This document shows positions 11,909 to 23,269 of a stretch of DNA of 64,000 nt, piece by piece. Location: positions 626,558 through 690,557 of the forward strand of contig NW_024468522.1 in the NCBI RefSeq assembly GCF_001632365.1, in the 5' to 3' direction. The notes under the pieces were generated by a model. The model saw only the letters and a list, made by a program, of their open reading frames with translations, did no database searches and was not told the origin of the DNA. The translations under genes were made by a program, and so were the position numbers. The DNA is from Laetiporus sulphureus 93-53. Taxonomy: Eukaryota; Basidiomycota; Agaricomycetes; Polyporales; Laetiporaceae. Numbering within the stretch: the stretch's first letter is position 1; every line of letters begins with the position of its first letter.

Positions 11909-12580
11909 TCAGGTAACTGGATGCGCCTCATTGTATTCCAGCTGATCTGCATTCTCCTCCTTCCATACCACGAACGCCTTCTGATTTCTCTCGACCTCCT
12001 CATACAACGCCGTCCAATCCCGACAGACGGTGTCATACTGTCGGCTAGCTAACCCAGTGTTAGTTTTCGCAGACTCCAGCCGCAGATTGGGGTGGCACAA
12101 GATGGTCTGTCGTAGGTAGTTCATGCAGTGGCGAGTCATGGCCGTAGAGTTGGTCGTGCGGATATCGAGCAACTGCCTGCGGATGATGTCGAGGCACTTC
12201 AGCTGGTGAAATAAGGTGACACTATACGCTTTCGGAGGAGCGTTCAAGTCGTTCTCATCAGTGGCATAGACAAGGTGTCCTCCCACCGGGAGGAGCTGCG
12301 CGAACTCGGCCGCCCCTTCTTCGGTGTCGAGCTGATATCTGATCGTGTCGGCCATGCCGATTACGATGGGCTCCGTCTCCGGCACGGAGAACGATAACAG
12401 GCCTGCATGGAGGCATACGTTTGGGAGTGATGCGGGCGTGGAGTTGACGCAATGCATACCTGGCTGGGTCAGTGCTCTAGTACTCTGGTGGAGCAACAGA
12501 TACAGCATGTATGGTAGGAGAATCAAAGTTGCGACAACGGTGGCTCCTGCGAGAGATCTGCCATTGGCCGCTGATAGCAT
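11909..12580 (-). CDS. UstYa/DUF3328-like protein with diverged HxxHC motifs
   Basis: Short N-terminus, membrane helix (about residues 12-30), then a domain that begins with the typical SVPE-x-EPIVIGMADT strand. The motif region is recognisable but altered: the first motif reads HQLKC (second His replaced by Lys), and the second reads MTRHC before NYLRQTILC, lacking its first His. A 57-nt frame-preserving GT-AG segment directly upstream of LLSFSVPE is very likely an intron. Unspliced length is 223 codons, spliced 204. If the HxxHC motifs bind metal as thought for UstYa, this copy may be inactive or act differently. It lies about 1.3 kb from the hydrolase at 9600. Confidence 0.75.
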   Translation of the reverse strand: MLSAANGRSLAGATVVATLILLPYMLYLLLHQSTRALTQPGMHCVNSTPASLPNVCLHAGLLSFSVPETEPIVIGMADTIRYQLDTEEGAAEFAQLLPVGGHLVYATDENDLNAPPKAYSVTLFHQLKCLDIIRRQLLDIRTTNSTAMTRHCMNYLRQTILCHPNLRLESAKTNTGLASRQYDTVCRDWTALYEEVERNQKAFVVWKEENADQLEYNEAHPVT

Positions 12581-13420
12581 TCTAGGTGTACGATAAGCTC
12601 TGCTTCAGCAATGCAAAACAATTATTGTGCCGAATCTGCACCTACCTGTCTGAATCGAGACGCCAGTGAGTGGAAACTGTAGTACAGTGCTGAAGATCCG
12701 CACTGATAAACACACCCATTGAAACTGGACACTCTGTGAGACTTCATGCCTGGATCGTTACGGAGCCGCATTGTCCCTAAGTTCCGGAAGGGTTTGACGG
12801 GAAGTGCGATTTCGGAGAGCTGATAGCTATTCATGGTCCGGTCACACGCTATTGCCGATCAGAGCTCCTGTGCGCATACTACCGCTACAAGGTTGAGATG
12901 GACGGAGCCACGGCATATGCTTCCATCGCATCAAAGGAAGCCATAGCAGTGCCGTGGCTGAGGATAGCATTGCGCGTTCTGACGAGGGCGCTTTGCTATG
13001 CGAATTATAGGCCCGACATGGGAGCTTTGCCAGATACCATGTAAGAGCCTGGATCCCTTGCGCCTGATCGAATCAACAACCGTACTCCTTTCAGAACGAT
13101 TTCATCAGTGTATTGTATGCATGGATGGCGGGAAGCTGATTGTGCCGGATTGAAATTTTGCACATCAGCGTCGGCGTCAATCATCATAGCCTCGGCAGAA
13201 GACTGTCAGAGATGCGACTCAAGTCAACGCGAATTTTGATCCAGGGAATATCGTCGGGTCATTGGGTTCACAGCAGGGCTGTCGAGAAACCCAGGGAGGG
13301 AAGCTGTTTATCCGATGCGATGCCCGAGCCTGCGACGTTATAAAGGCTTCCGCCATGTTCTGTATGTGCAGTGACTTTTGCACCCCTGCAACACGCGTAC
13401 GGTCAACCCACATATCCAAA
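12581..13420. other. Intergenic with promoter of the small secreted peptide
   Basis: Upstream region of the UstYa-like gene (minus) and the small secreted peptide (plus). No additional gene recognised. Confidence 0.45.
13339..13344 (+). promoter_or_regulatory. TATA box of the small secreted peptide
   Basis: TATAAA stands 77 bases before the ATG at 13421, in a GC-rich setting. Position fits a strong inducible promoter. Confidence 0.5.
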
Positions 13421-13612
13421 ATGTTCTCTCTTCGCACCCTCAAAGTTTTCGTCGCTGTGACTCTTCTGGCGCTTGTCGCCCAAGCCATCGTTATCCGCAG
13501 CCCTGCGGCAGACAATGTCGATGCGGGCATGAGCCCCGATGAGGACATCGTGAGCAACTTGCTTCACGTCTTTGCCATTAAGTCAGTGTGATGCTGATGC
13601 CATCCCCAGTGA
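13421..13612 (+). CDS. Small secreted peptide, 43 aa spliced (56 aa unspliced)
   Basis: The first 22 residues form a clean signal peptide (MFSLRTLKVF then a hydrophobic core ending in AQA). A short acidic remainder follows. A canonical intron (GTGAGC at 13550 to CCCCAG at 13609) is present. If spliced, the first codon after it is TGA, giving 43 aa; if retained, the frame runs to a stop at 13591 (56 aa). There is no Cys and no repeat, so it is neither a typical effector nor a repeated dikaritin precursor. I base the call on signal peptide, TATA box and intron only. Confidence 0.45.
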
Positions 13613-14951
13613 GCGATAAACCGCCACTGAGCCCATCAAGGCGGTCAGAAGGAGCTAGCGAACGTAAGCCCCTGTCTACATAATGACTTTGGGATGGACA
13701 GTTGAATATCGCATGCTCTCACGATAGTGATAGGCGGAAATGATTATTGGAATGTGCTTGCTATTCCGGAGTGGATCTGGATGTCTTCTAGATCAAGTTG
13801 AGAATGAGGATCAGTCGATGTGCCCTAGAGAATGTAACAGATCTAATGTAGGATGAGAATGTAGATTTGCTGGTTGGATGAACGGGCTGCCTGTCGACGT
13901 CCATTCTTCAGTGCCATAGATTACCACGGCACCGTAGAATAAGAGAATGTCGCAACCAGATAACCCTTGATGACCAATAGAAGCAGGCAGTAGTTTTAGC
14001 CATCGTTGCATGATACAGCCTGAGCATGACGAAGTGTTGAGGACAGCACCGTAGCAAGAGCAAGGAAATGCAGTCCCGAGACAAAAGCCGGGAATAGCGC
14101 ATGAGAGGAACATCCGAGTAGAATAGAATGCTGCATAAGGTAATTCCAACATAAAGCAATGAGTCGAGCACCAGTTCGCGAGCGCATAAGAGATATGCGT
14201 TCGATGTTTTCAGTGCCACCATCTGCGTAGGGCTAGGAGGAAGGCAGATTTGCTCCTTTGCGGTGATAGGGAATTGCCGAGGTATAAATTTCTCTTCAAT
14301 CCCAAGTCTCAGTGGAGAAATGGGCTCAGTTAGTAGTAGACGGGCCTTTGGAAGGTAGAAGTGATGGACGAGCTGGTCGCCGGAGTCACGGCTAACTTAC
14401 AGTAAGCGCCAGCACACACGTGTAGTTTCGCCCCCTTGCGACGCGCCCTTTTCCTTTCCAAGTTTCCACCACATACGTGAAAACATTTCACATCTGCGAT
14501 GTTCCTTGGACAGAACGCCTGCAGCCGCGTGACTGTATAGCAAAGACAAACTTCTGTAAGCAATCACTTGCATAAAACTCTGATGACTGCGATAAGGTCT
14601 GTCTCGAAGGGAAGCCACCTCTACGTCGTCGTCGACAGTTCAACTTGAAGTGAAGATCAATGCTAAGTCTGGATAATATCGGTCAATTCGAGGGTGTTAA
14701 TCCAGAAACCCGTGCCAAAAGGCCAAAAGGATACCTATGCGAAAAATGTTATGCATGGATCCGTCCATTACTTTGTAGCGAGTTAGGCAAAATCGTTTGC
14801 TCTGGGATGTCACTTCTATGCCACTTGACAGATCAATATTCAATAGTAAAGCTAAAGCTTTAGTAGAAGATCGTTTTAAGTAATACGCTCTGATCACGAC
14901 GGAAATCGTAATTAAAAGGGCTCAATTAGCCCATATGCGATCATTAATCCG
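13613..14951. other. Intergenic, 1.3 kb
   Basis: Several overlapping minus-strand frames at 13811-14222 and 14330-14618 lack family resemblance. No gene, repeat or RNA supported. Confidence 0.4.
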
Positions 14952-17063
14952 TCACGTAGAGTACAGAGAGCGGTCGCTCATGATCTGAGAGAACATCTGA
15001 AGCGCCGCCTCGCCTCGGCTGAGGTCGCCGTACTCGTAAGCGGCTACTTCGTGGCCACTGAAGAAATAGTCAGTCTCATCAGTCTCAGTCGCATAAGTAG
15101 GCTGTCACTTACGCTCCAAAGATCCTGACGTAGGAGAACGTACCAGCATTTTTGTAGATGCCCGCAGCTTCACCATGTACAGTCCAAGTCGCGAATTTCT
15201 GTCGAGCGAATTCGCTGCTGAATCTGGTCTGCAAATGGGCAACCTAAAATAATGAAAGGTGTTGAAAACCACTACTTGGCCACAAGACGATATCGCCCAC
15301 CATTGCCTCGACGCCCTTGTAATTGAGGATGTAGTCCTATATACCTCTTAAAGCCTGAATCTATCACGCCGATCGACTACAGGTGCACGTACCGCGTCTC
15401 CATCGTAGATGACCGTCCGCACGCCAGCGTCGATCACAACCTCGAGGTCAGGCGCAGAGTTTCGCATCCAATCCCCAGTGTTAGCGAAGTTGAGATAGAC
15501 GTTGTAGTTCGTCTCCGTCCAATTTGAGTCCGCGCCTATCTCTGCCATCAATGTCGCGTTGTTCAGGTAGGGAGTGGGATCTGGAGGATAGGGATCCGGG
15601 TTGGTAGAGAGGACGTAATAAACATCGTAATCTCCTGCGAGAGGACTAAGAATGTTGCTGTTGCAGTAGTCTTGTGCAGCAGAGCAGGTTTCATCGGAAC
15701 CATTGTCGTAGCATGCAGTGATCTGGATGGAGCATCAGAACACCGTTCGTGATAAGGGGGCGCCGCACCTTACCTGGCTCATGCATCCATCCGTCTTGTT
15801 CCAATCATAGGTAGCCGTTTCGATCTCGGACGTAGACACCAATGGGTGATATCTGTATCAGGCACGGTGAGTAGGTCGCTCGGAGAAGGAAATTCGGATA
15901 CATACGGATTCGAGGCAGCATAGCTCAGGTACCCCGGATATTGGGACAAAGGGTCCTGAGTAGAGCAGTCAACGACCACAGCTCGCATTCTCAGAACAGT
16001 CGGCTCACTGTCAAGCCATCGCCGACGCCAAGGTACTTCAGGTTGATTGGGAGACCTGAGACGGTCCCGTCTGCAACCTTGGCGTTTTGTTCCAGGAAAT
16101 ACCTTCAAGAGAGTTAACCGCCATGAACATGATTGCAGAGATACAGCGCATACGCAGCGAATGTAGGGCCATAGTGTCCTCCATATCTGCAACGGATGTT
16201 AGCTTGGCTCCCACATCACGAGAACGACCAACGCACGACTCGGTCCAGAGAGCGAAGTCACGTTCCTGGTATTTGCTGTAGCGTGGATCAGAAAAGAATA
16301 TTTGCAAGAACTGAGATTCCTGTATGAGCATCTGCTGCAAGAGACACCGCAGTCGACCTACCGTCCAAACGTCCTTGGCGGCCTCTTCGGAGGTACCCAC
16401 GTCCAGAGTGCCATAAGAATATCCCACACCTACGGGTTGGTCGATGTACATTCTTCGAGTGGTCATCAGCACATACAGAAATGTATCACAAACCTTTCTT
16501 ACATGTTCGAAACTTCATTCCACGAATACGGGTTGTATGTCACGCTGCTGCTGTCGTTGGTAATGCGGCAGGGGCCATGCTCCTGGAACAAGCCGACCAT
16601 GCTGGAACTGCCAGGCTGGGTGTTCGATCAGGATCAGCCTGGTGTTAGGCTCGCCACAGACGTTCTGGTGTCACTTACCCCGCCGTTCAACCAGATCGTG
16701 AAGGGCGCAGTGTCCGGGTCATTGCGAGCTTCAAAGAACCAGAACCTGCGGGTCATCGTCAACTACAATTGATGGGGGTACGATCGATCCGTTCACTGAC
16801 CAAATACTCTCATTTGCAGCAATGTCGCCATAACCCGATGCTTGGTAAACGCCTGGGGTGGTCTCGCATACTCCGCTGTTTTCAGTGACGCGTAGCGTTC
16901 CGGGAGTGACTGCTGCCATATTTCCTTGCTCGATGACGTTGCTGTGACCTGTAGCCTGCGCATGGCTCGCTCCCCACGCTCCATCGAGCGTCGGAACCTG
17001 TCCTCCCAGCACCGGTCGGGGATTGAGTGCCCCAAGGGCGGCGACCGTGAAGAAGAGAAGCAT
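14952..17063 (-). CDS. Secreted serine carboxypeptidase (peptidase S10)
   Basis: The N-terminus is a signal peptide ([13 protein letters not shown]..., cut near VLGG). Exons then give [17 protein letters not shown], the substrate-binding IWLNGG-PGSSS motif split by an intron, [13 protein letters not shown], and the nucleophile motif TESYGGHYGP, whose Ser codon is split by an intron at about 16190-16240. The acid is in VIYDGDAD and the His in [13 protein letters not shown], followed by the C-terminal end at the TGA at 14952. Several N-glycosylation sites (NES, NDS, NKT, NGS, NWT) fit a secreted enzyme that removes C-terminal residues from peptides. The nucleophile motif has Thr where Gly is commonest (TESYGG rather than GESYGG). 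At least eight introns; exact borders of the last few exons were not all checked. Confidence 0.88.
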
Positions 17064-17110
17064 GAGGAGATGCGGCTGACCTATCCAGCATCGTCCCTTT
17101 GGAGGCGACG

Positions 17111-17120
17111 TTTATATATA
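17111..17120 (-). promoter_or_regulatory. TATA element of the carboxypeptidase gene
   Basis: On the minus strand TATATATAAA lies about 50 bases upstream of the ATG at 17063, a usual position for a TATA box. Confidence 0.45.
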
Positions 17121-17507
17121 CGACCACCGGTCAAACAGAGAATCCGCAGGCTGACCAGACTCGTATTGATTCAGGCCAAGCAGTTCACAGCCACGCAATC
17201 AAAATATGATGCCTCATGCTCTCCATCTCGGTTGATAAAGGGCGGGATGATGAAGCATTTGGTAATATGTGTGAGCACGAATAGCATGCAGGAGTCAAGC
17301 TTCTATCTCAACATACCACGTGGACCATCAACGGCCGGGAAACGCGTCATCACGTTTTCAACAATGACCGGTCAATGGACAATTTTCAGAGCTTCCATTC
17401 GTGCACGCCGGGCCCTCGATGCCGCAAACAATGAATGACGGAACCTAATTCCGAGGCTCGGGTCCTTCGACGAACAATGCGGGTATCTCATTAGCAGATT
17501 ATTTACA
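17121..17507. other. Intergenic between carboxypeptidase and HIR1
   Basis: Promoter of the carboxypeptidase gene on one side and 3' end of HIR1 on the other. Nothing else seen. Confidence 0.45.
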
Positions 17508-20500
17508 TTACTCCTCATTTGATGCCTTCTTCAACATGTCTTGCCAGTCGAGAGCCAACTTCGTCAGCGTCTTACTCCGTGCTGAAAAGGAGACCCATGA
17601 GCACGATTGACACCTCGGACACTTCGAGCGGCATACCGAACACGGCAAGCACATCCTTCAATAAATCGCGCTTCGCCATTCCCAGCAACGTAGGTGACCA
17701 CGTGTCCTCTCGCCCCGGCCGCCTGCAAATGATGGTGAGGTCCACGCGAAGAAAGGCGATAATGACAACGTACCAATACACGGGCCCGAACAGCTCCTTC
17801 ACCAACTCCTCTGCTTTGCCCCTGAATCCTTCATCTGCAATCCGTTTTGCTAACAAGAGCAGTGCTTGCTTGTATTCCTGCGGGCTATCCAATGCCTTCG
17901 CAGCGTGCAACTTGCTTTCCAAATGACCTAAAGTCAATGCTACGTTCCACCACGCCGGGCGTTGTATAGTTGTCGGCGGTTTTTCGTCTGAGATCCGTTC
18001 ACTGATGCTGCTCTCCAAAACACTGACTACACCGCGGGTAGCGGAATTGTTGTTCGATCGTTGGCGCCCTTGCCAAGCGTCTGAACCTTTAGCCCACCAC
18101 GGTTCGCTCAATTTGACCCAGGCAGAGAGTGCTGGGTCCCAGGTGTGGGCCACGCCTGTCGAGAGTTGGAACACGGGAGCACCATTAGCGCGGACGGCGG
18201 CGGAGATAATAGTAGTGTTCGGGGATGGCCCAAGGATCGGAACCACAGATGTCGGTTGGAAGACGGCAACTTGTTTCTTCACATTCCTGGAACGTAACGA
18301 GCGTTAGCTATGACAGCTCTCATGAGCATCAGATGTCGCACCAAACGTGCAAAAGACCCGACGACGTTAACAGCATCAGCGAGTTCTTGTTTCCGCTAAA
18401 CCATGAGCACGGAGAGCCGATCGTTAAAGTTGGCATGAGTCTAGATACAACGTCAGTAGGACCGCAATGATTGCGCCAAAGAAACTGACCTTCGCCCTGT
18501 GTGCGAGTAAACATTCACGGATCCATCCTGCATCGCGACAGCGCAGAACGTAGTGGTGGCTGCGAGCGCAATGACCGGAGACGGGAGATAGTCCAGCCAC
18601 TGTGTCTGCTTCCCGCTCACGAACAGTACCTCCGTCGCACCTGCTGTAGACAATTAGTCATGCACGTTCAAACCATATTCATTCGACACACCTCCGTCCT
18701 CAGAGTTCCGCCCTTCAAACACATCCTCGCTTCCCTCTACATTCGCCTTGAGATAGGTGAGCACAGGTGGGACTTGCAGTCGGCCCATCAAGCTCGATGG
18801 CTCGCTCCACAGCCCAAGGCTCCCACCCGCCGGTCCAAATGTAGCAGCAGACCCAGCAATCTCCCGGATGGAGACCGTCTCCCGCACACGGTCGCCGCCG
18901 AGTGTCCGTGGCTTGCTCATGACGCGATCGTCGGCGGATTCAACGGCCTTCCGCTTTACTCTGCCCGCCTGCGCGTCCGTTTCGAGCGAGTTGATGGACA
19001 CCTCCGTATTCATGTCCATCGAGAACATGTCCACATCCTCTTCGCCAATCCCAAGGCCGAAGGTACTTGTGGTTGGTGGCAGGGGCTCGGCATTCAGAAG
19101 AGAGGCAACAGAGCGCGATGTAGGTGGACGGTGAGAAATAGAAGTGGCAGACACGGGAACCTCACTGAATGGGCGTGCACTCGCTGAGCCCACGCCACCT
19201 GCGGCGCTTACAGGAGCAGCCGTTGTAGTGCCCGCGGTGTTGATACTCTCGGTTCCGGCAGACGGGACCCCGGCAAAGGTTAGCTGCACGCGCTTCTTCG
19301 GCTTTCGTTTCGCGACCAGCTTGTTAATGTGTTCCCCGCCGTTGGCTTGGTCGTCGAAGCCTGTCTGAGAGTGCTCGGGACCAGGAGACGGCGGAGGCGT
19401 CATCCGCGCCGCCGACTGCGCTTTGGCAATCTGATGCGAGTATCCTTCGGGCAAAGGAGGAGGAACGAATCCAAACTTCTTGAGATACTGTTCCTGCGCA
19501 GACTCTGGTGCGATGCCCTCGAGTTCGTCTGGGTCAAAGTCGAAAACAGCCAGAGTGCCATCCGATGACACGGCATATAACGTGAGCCCGTCCTTTGACC
19601 TTATCAAGACACAGTGATTCAATGGCGAGTCTCACCGAGAGGCACACGAGAGCTCACCAGCTGAGGTCCATAATCTGTCTTTCGAACACCTCCTTCGCAA
19701 CGATCATTGGCCTCGCCGACTTCGTCTGCCAGACAGAAACTGCTCTGTCATCTGCTCCGAGTGCCACTACAGAGCATATATTGGACGCAATAACCGGCAG
19801 AGATGGATCTCTCAGGAAGATATGGGGGTTGTACGCCTGGTGAAGAACATGAAACGATATCTCGACGAACCGAGAGGAACTCCACTTACAGCTACCTCAA
19901 CGGTATTCTCATGTCCCACGAGGCTAATCTCTGACGTCCAAGTGTTCCTAGCGATCACAGCTGCAATGAAGACGTAGCCTTCGTTGTTCGTTGCATTTGA
20001 GGCTGTTATATGCGCGCCATCTGGCGACCAGCTAATAGGGGGCCGTCGTTAACGTCAACAAATGACACATCGATAGTGGTATATACTAACCTAAGCCGCC
20101 GAAAGAAGGTCCCCGGAGAGTGATCGAAAGGCTTCCGGACTTCGGCCTCCATCCCCCAGTCAGTAGTCCTCCAAATCCTGACAGACCGGTCGTCAGAACC
20201 CGTTGCGAGGAACTCTCCGACGGGGTCCCAGCAGACGCCCTTAACGAATCCCTGGTGTTGCTCGATCTTGCGCAGCCGCTCTATAGTTGGCATACAACAC
20301 AAAAGGGGAACGAGTCAAGTCAGAAACAAGTATACGATGATAAATGGGAGTGTATACCCAGAGTGAACCCACACCATATCAGAATTTGGGAATCCAAACC
20401 GACGGTGGCGAGGTACCTATCGCCTGGAGACCACGCCATGTCCGTGACGTCTACATATGCGCGTTACGCATCAGGTGGGACTGCACACTTTGGCGAGCGA

Positions 20501-21058
20501 TAATGAACATACCACTCTCATGCCCTGGCAATCGCTTCAGTGGCTTCCAGCCCTCGACATTGACCTCGTCCGAGCCCCAAGTCTTGCCCCGAGCCATGCT
20601 GCAAATGTACAGAATACGTCATGAGCTCTATATATTCCCATCATTCACGCAGAAACGGCACCGCAGCACAAGCATACTTACGGGTCCAAATCCCAGATCA
20701 TCACAATCTCATCGTCGCTGCCGCTCGCCAGCCACCGCCCCGAGTGCGCCCATCGGACGACAAGTACAGGCCCCGTGTGCATCGTTAAAGTGCTGAGCGA
20801 CTTCGGCGGCCTCCCAGAGAGCTCCGAGTTGCGGTTGAGGATGGGCTTCGTGCTCCAGATACGGACCTTGGCGTCGAGCCCGCCGGTTGCTATCCGGGAG
20901 CCGTCAGGGTGAACATGGACGGAAAATATTGACACCCGTTTCTCCTGTTCTCCTCGAAAGGAGGTATCTGTACGTTTCGTGATTATGCATAATTGCTTTG
21001 ACATCCAGCGATATCTCGTACCTTTGTGCATAACCCATGAGGGCTTTGTGAATTTCAT
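17508..21058 (-). CDS. HIR1: HIR1/HIRA histone chaperone subunit
   Basis: The protein begins MKFTKPSW followed by WD40 repeats, including IATGGLDAKVRIWST, WLASGSDDEIVMIWDLDP, FLATGSDDRSVRIWR and ALGADDRAVSVWQT. After the propeller come YLKKFGFVPPPLPEGYSH and a basic PKKRVQLTFAG segment that matches the B domain by which HIR proteins bind Asf1. The C-terminal Hira domain ends in RDLLKDVLAVF and LTKLALDWQDMLKK with stop at 17508. HIR complexes deposit H3-H4 independently of replication. I choose the ATG at 21058 (MKFTKPSW, the family start) over an in-frame ATG two codons upstream. About ten introns. Confidence 0.95.
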
Positions 21059-21546
21059 GGTCAATATGCAAATTTAAATCGACGTATGCGTATATATTAA
21101 ACAGCACAATAGGCCAGGTTCAAGCAGACAAGAAAGCACAAAAAAATAACGTAGACAACTTGAGAGCGCGCCAGACGGCAGTGATAGAGTCGGGGAAGCC
21201 GCAGTAGACGCTGAGAGCGTCGAGGCGGTGTTTCCATTTATGGAGGTGTCAGACACGGTCAGGTGATCAGACGCGCTTGGCAAGGCGCGTTGGTGGCCAC
21301 ACCATGGTTGCTTTCATGATAATAACAGGCTCAAGAGAACGGATATTGTGAGTGTAAGAGACCAGCTATATTGCACAGATGTATCGATGTACACCATCAC
21401 ACAGTAAACTGATATAATAGTCATGTACTCTCTAATAGTGAGAGTTTCTGTTGAGCAATATGGTATAATACAGACATAGTCTGTTTCTCTGAATGACGGT
21501 ATATGATGGCGTATAATCTGTAGCAGCCAAGGCTCTCTTCCCTGAA
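21059..21546. other. Intergenic upstream of HIR1
   Basis: AT-rich stretch at 21330-21500, with short frames only. It contains the HIR1 promoter and the 3' side of the zinc-finger gene. Confidence 0.45.
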
Positions 21547-22541
21547 TCAGTTGGCAGAGAGGTAAATTTTGCGCAGCTGCAAGTGCACTGCGCCCTTGCG
21601 GCACACTGGACAACTTGGTTTGATGTCAAGCGCCTGCCTAATGCATCTTATGCAGTCTCGTCAGTGGGTGCCTCAGAATCAACTTTCGGGAATGACGACG
21701 ACTTACGATGTACAGAAAACATGCCCACAGCGAGTTGCACTGGTCTCGTTTGGAGCTTCCAGGCAGAGTGGGCAATTAAACAACACCCCTTCAGGCTGGA
21801 ATTCGTCCGCCGTGCTACTCGCCGTCGTACCAACGGGGATGTCTCTGATGGTATCGGTAGACTGTGCAATGTATCAGCATCAGAGATGTAGCGGTCGTGC
21901 ATCATTACGCACGAGATTGTCGGGATCTCTGCGCATCACGGGAGGATTGTAGTGTTGCTGGGGCTCGATCTCGTCCTCAATCTCAGCCACGTCATCCTCG
22001 TCCCAGTATTCGTCCTCGTAGGGAACCTCATCGTCATATGGAAGATCAAAGTCATCCTCCGCCCGCCGATTCTCATCAGGGAAGTATAGGGGACCGTAGC
22101 GGTCCTCCCAGCCTTCCGGCTCGCCGGGTTCCTCGTCCTCCTCATCGTCAGAGTCATCGCGGTGGACGGATGAATATTCGATGTGCTAACAATGCGCAAA
22201 GTCAGGGCTGTCATTATTCACGGAAATAGATGCAGCGTACCACTCGCAGGCCAGCTGCAGTCTGGAACTCTCTGTCGCAGGATGAGCAGTAGTGGTGACG
22301 GCGAGACAGAACGAGATGCTGCAGCACAAGATTACCCGAGTCAGCAAGATATGGCAGTGTGTCGTGATTTGAAACGACATACGTTCCTCAGAGAGTTCTT
22401 GTTGGCAAACCGACGGTTGCATGCGACGCACTGCGGGTGGTTGTTCGAGTGCTGGACATGCTCCGCCCGCGCCTCGTCGCTAGGGAAGTACCTGTCGCAC
22501 AGCGAGCAGTACACGGCCTCGATGAAAAGAACGTCTGACAT
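21547..22541 (-). CDS. C2H2 plus RING zinc-finger protein
   Basis: Starts with a C2H2 finger (YCSLCDRYF ... HVQHSNNH), a second Cys pair in PQCVACNRRF and a third finger-like unit (YCSSCDREFQTAAGLRVHI) joined across introns. A long acidic linker rich in Asp, Glu, Tyr and Pro follows. The C-terminal RING reads FNCPLCLEAP, CGHVFCTS-CIRQAL and PSCPVCRKGA, ending RKIYLSAN. The CIR part appears only if the last intron ends at the AAG before TGC; this restores all RING cysteines. RING proteins usually act as E3 ubiquitin ligases; the C2H2 units suggest nucleic-acid or protein contacts. Target unknown. Confidence 0.85.
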
Positions 22542-23269
22542 AGCTGAGATACAGAGGAGGTGACGAGGAACGATGCGTGCGTAAGCTCAATCAGCCGAAA
22601 TGTGAATGCGAGGTGACTGTAAGGCTCACCAAGGCCTGATAGCTTTTATGGAGCCTCACCACTCTGCGTCCTGGCTCGGATGCTCCACCGTTGGTGGCGC
22701 ACATGTCCGATGTCCATCTCCATATCCACACTTTGGAGCGTCGAGTGAGTTGTGTCTGTAATGGTTGACTTTCGAACGTCCGCACCTGAATGCAGTCGCC
22801 GGTGGAAGTCCTCGTCAATGCAGTCAACGACGGCCTTCTCATCGGTACCCGAGTCTCGTCGCGCTGCATCTAGGTAACTCAGCAAACCATCATTAGAGGC
22901 TGCGATGACTCTGAAGAGCAATGCTCACCGTTTAAGTTCTGACCGAGCCGATTACGAAGTCCGTCGACGGACGGTTATAACGCGAACCCTAACCCTTCTC
23001 GCTCGTCGAAATACCAACAAACCTCGGCAAGACAAACAATGTTCCCGACTATTAGCAGATCTATCAGCACGCATGAAGAAGACGGGCAGCTGACGGGTCC
23101 GTGCGCGCGCAGGCGAGGCGTGGCCCGTGCCGCCTCATAAATAAGCAGCGCATTTCAAGCGGACTTTGAAGCCTGCATGCTCCTGCTATAATAACGCGTC
23201 TCCCGTCCGCCCTCCGTATTCTTCTCCCTCATCTCACTTTCACATCCCCCACATTTCTCCTATCACAGC
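22542..23269. other. Divergent promoter region
   Basis: Lies between the zinc-finger gene (minus) and the PARP-finger gene (plus). A 91-codon minus frame at 22646-22921 could be a non-coding leader or upstream exon of the zinc-finger gene, but I see no support. Pyrimidine-rich tract just before the ATG at 23270. Confidence 0.45.

Noticed and set aside
13421..13612. RiPP precursor of the ustiloxin type
   Set aside because: No repeated core and no Kex2-type KR sites; kept only as a small secreted peptide.
13811..14222. Cys/Leu-rich minus-strand frames
   Set aside because: Three overlapping frames of similar length and no recognisable protein.
22980..23000. Telomere-like CCCTAACCC
   Set aside because: A single unit in a promoter region, not an array.
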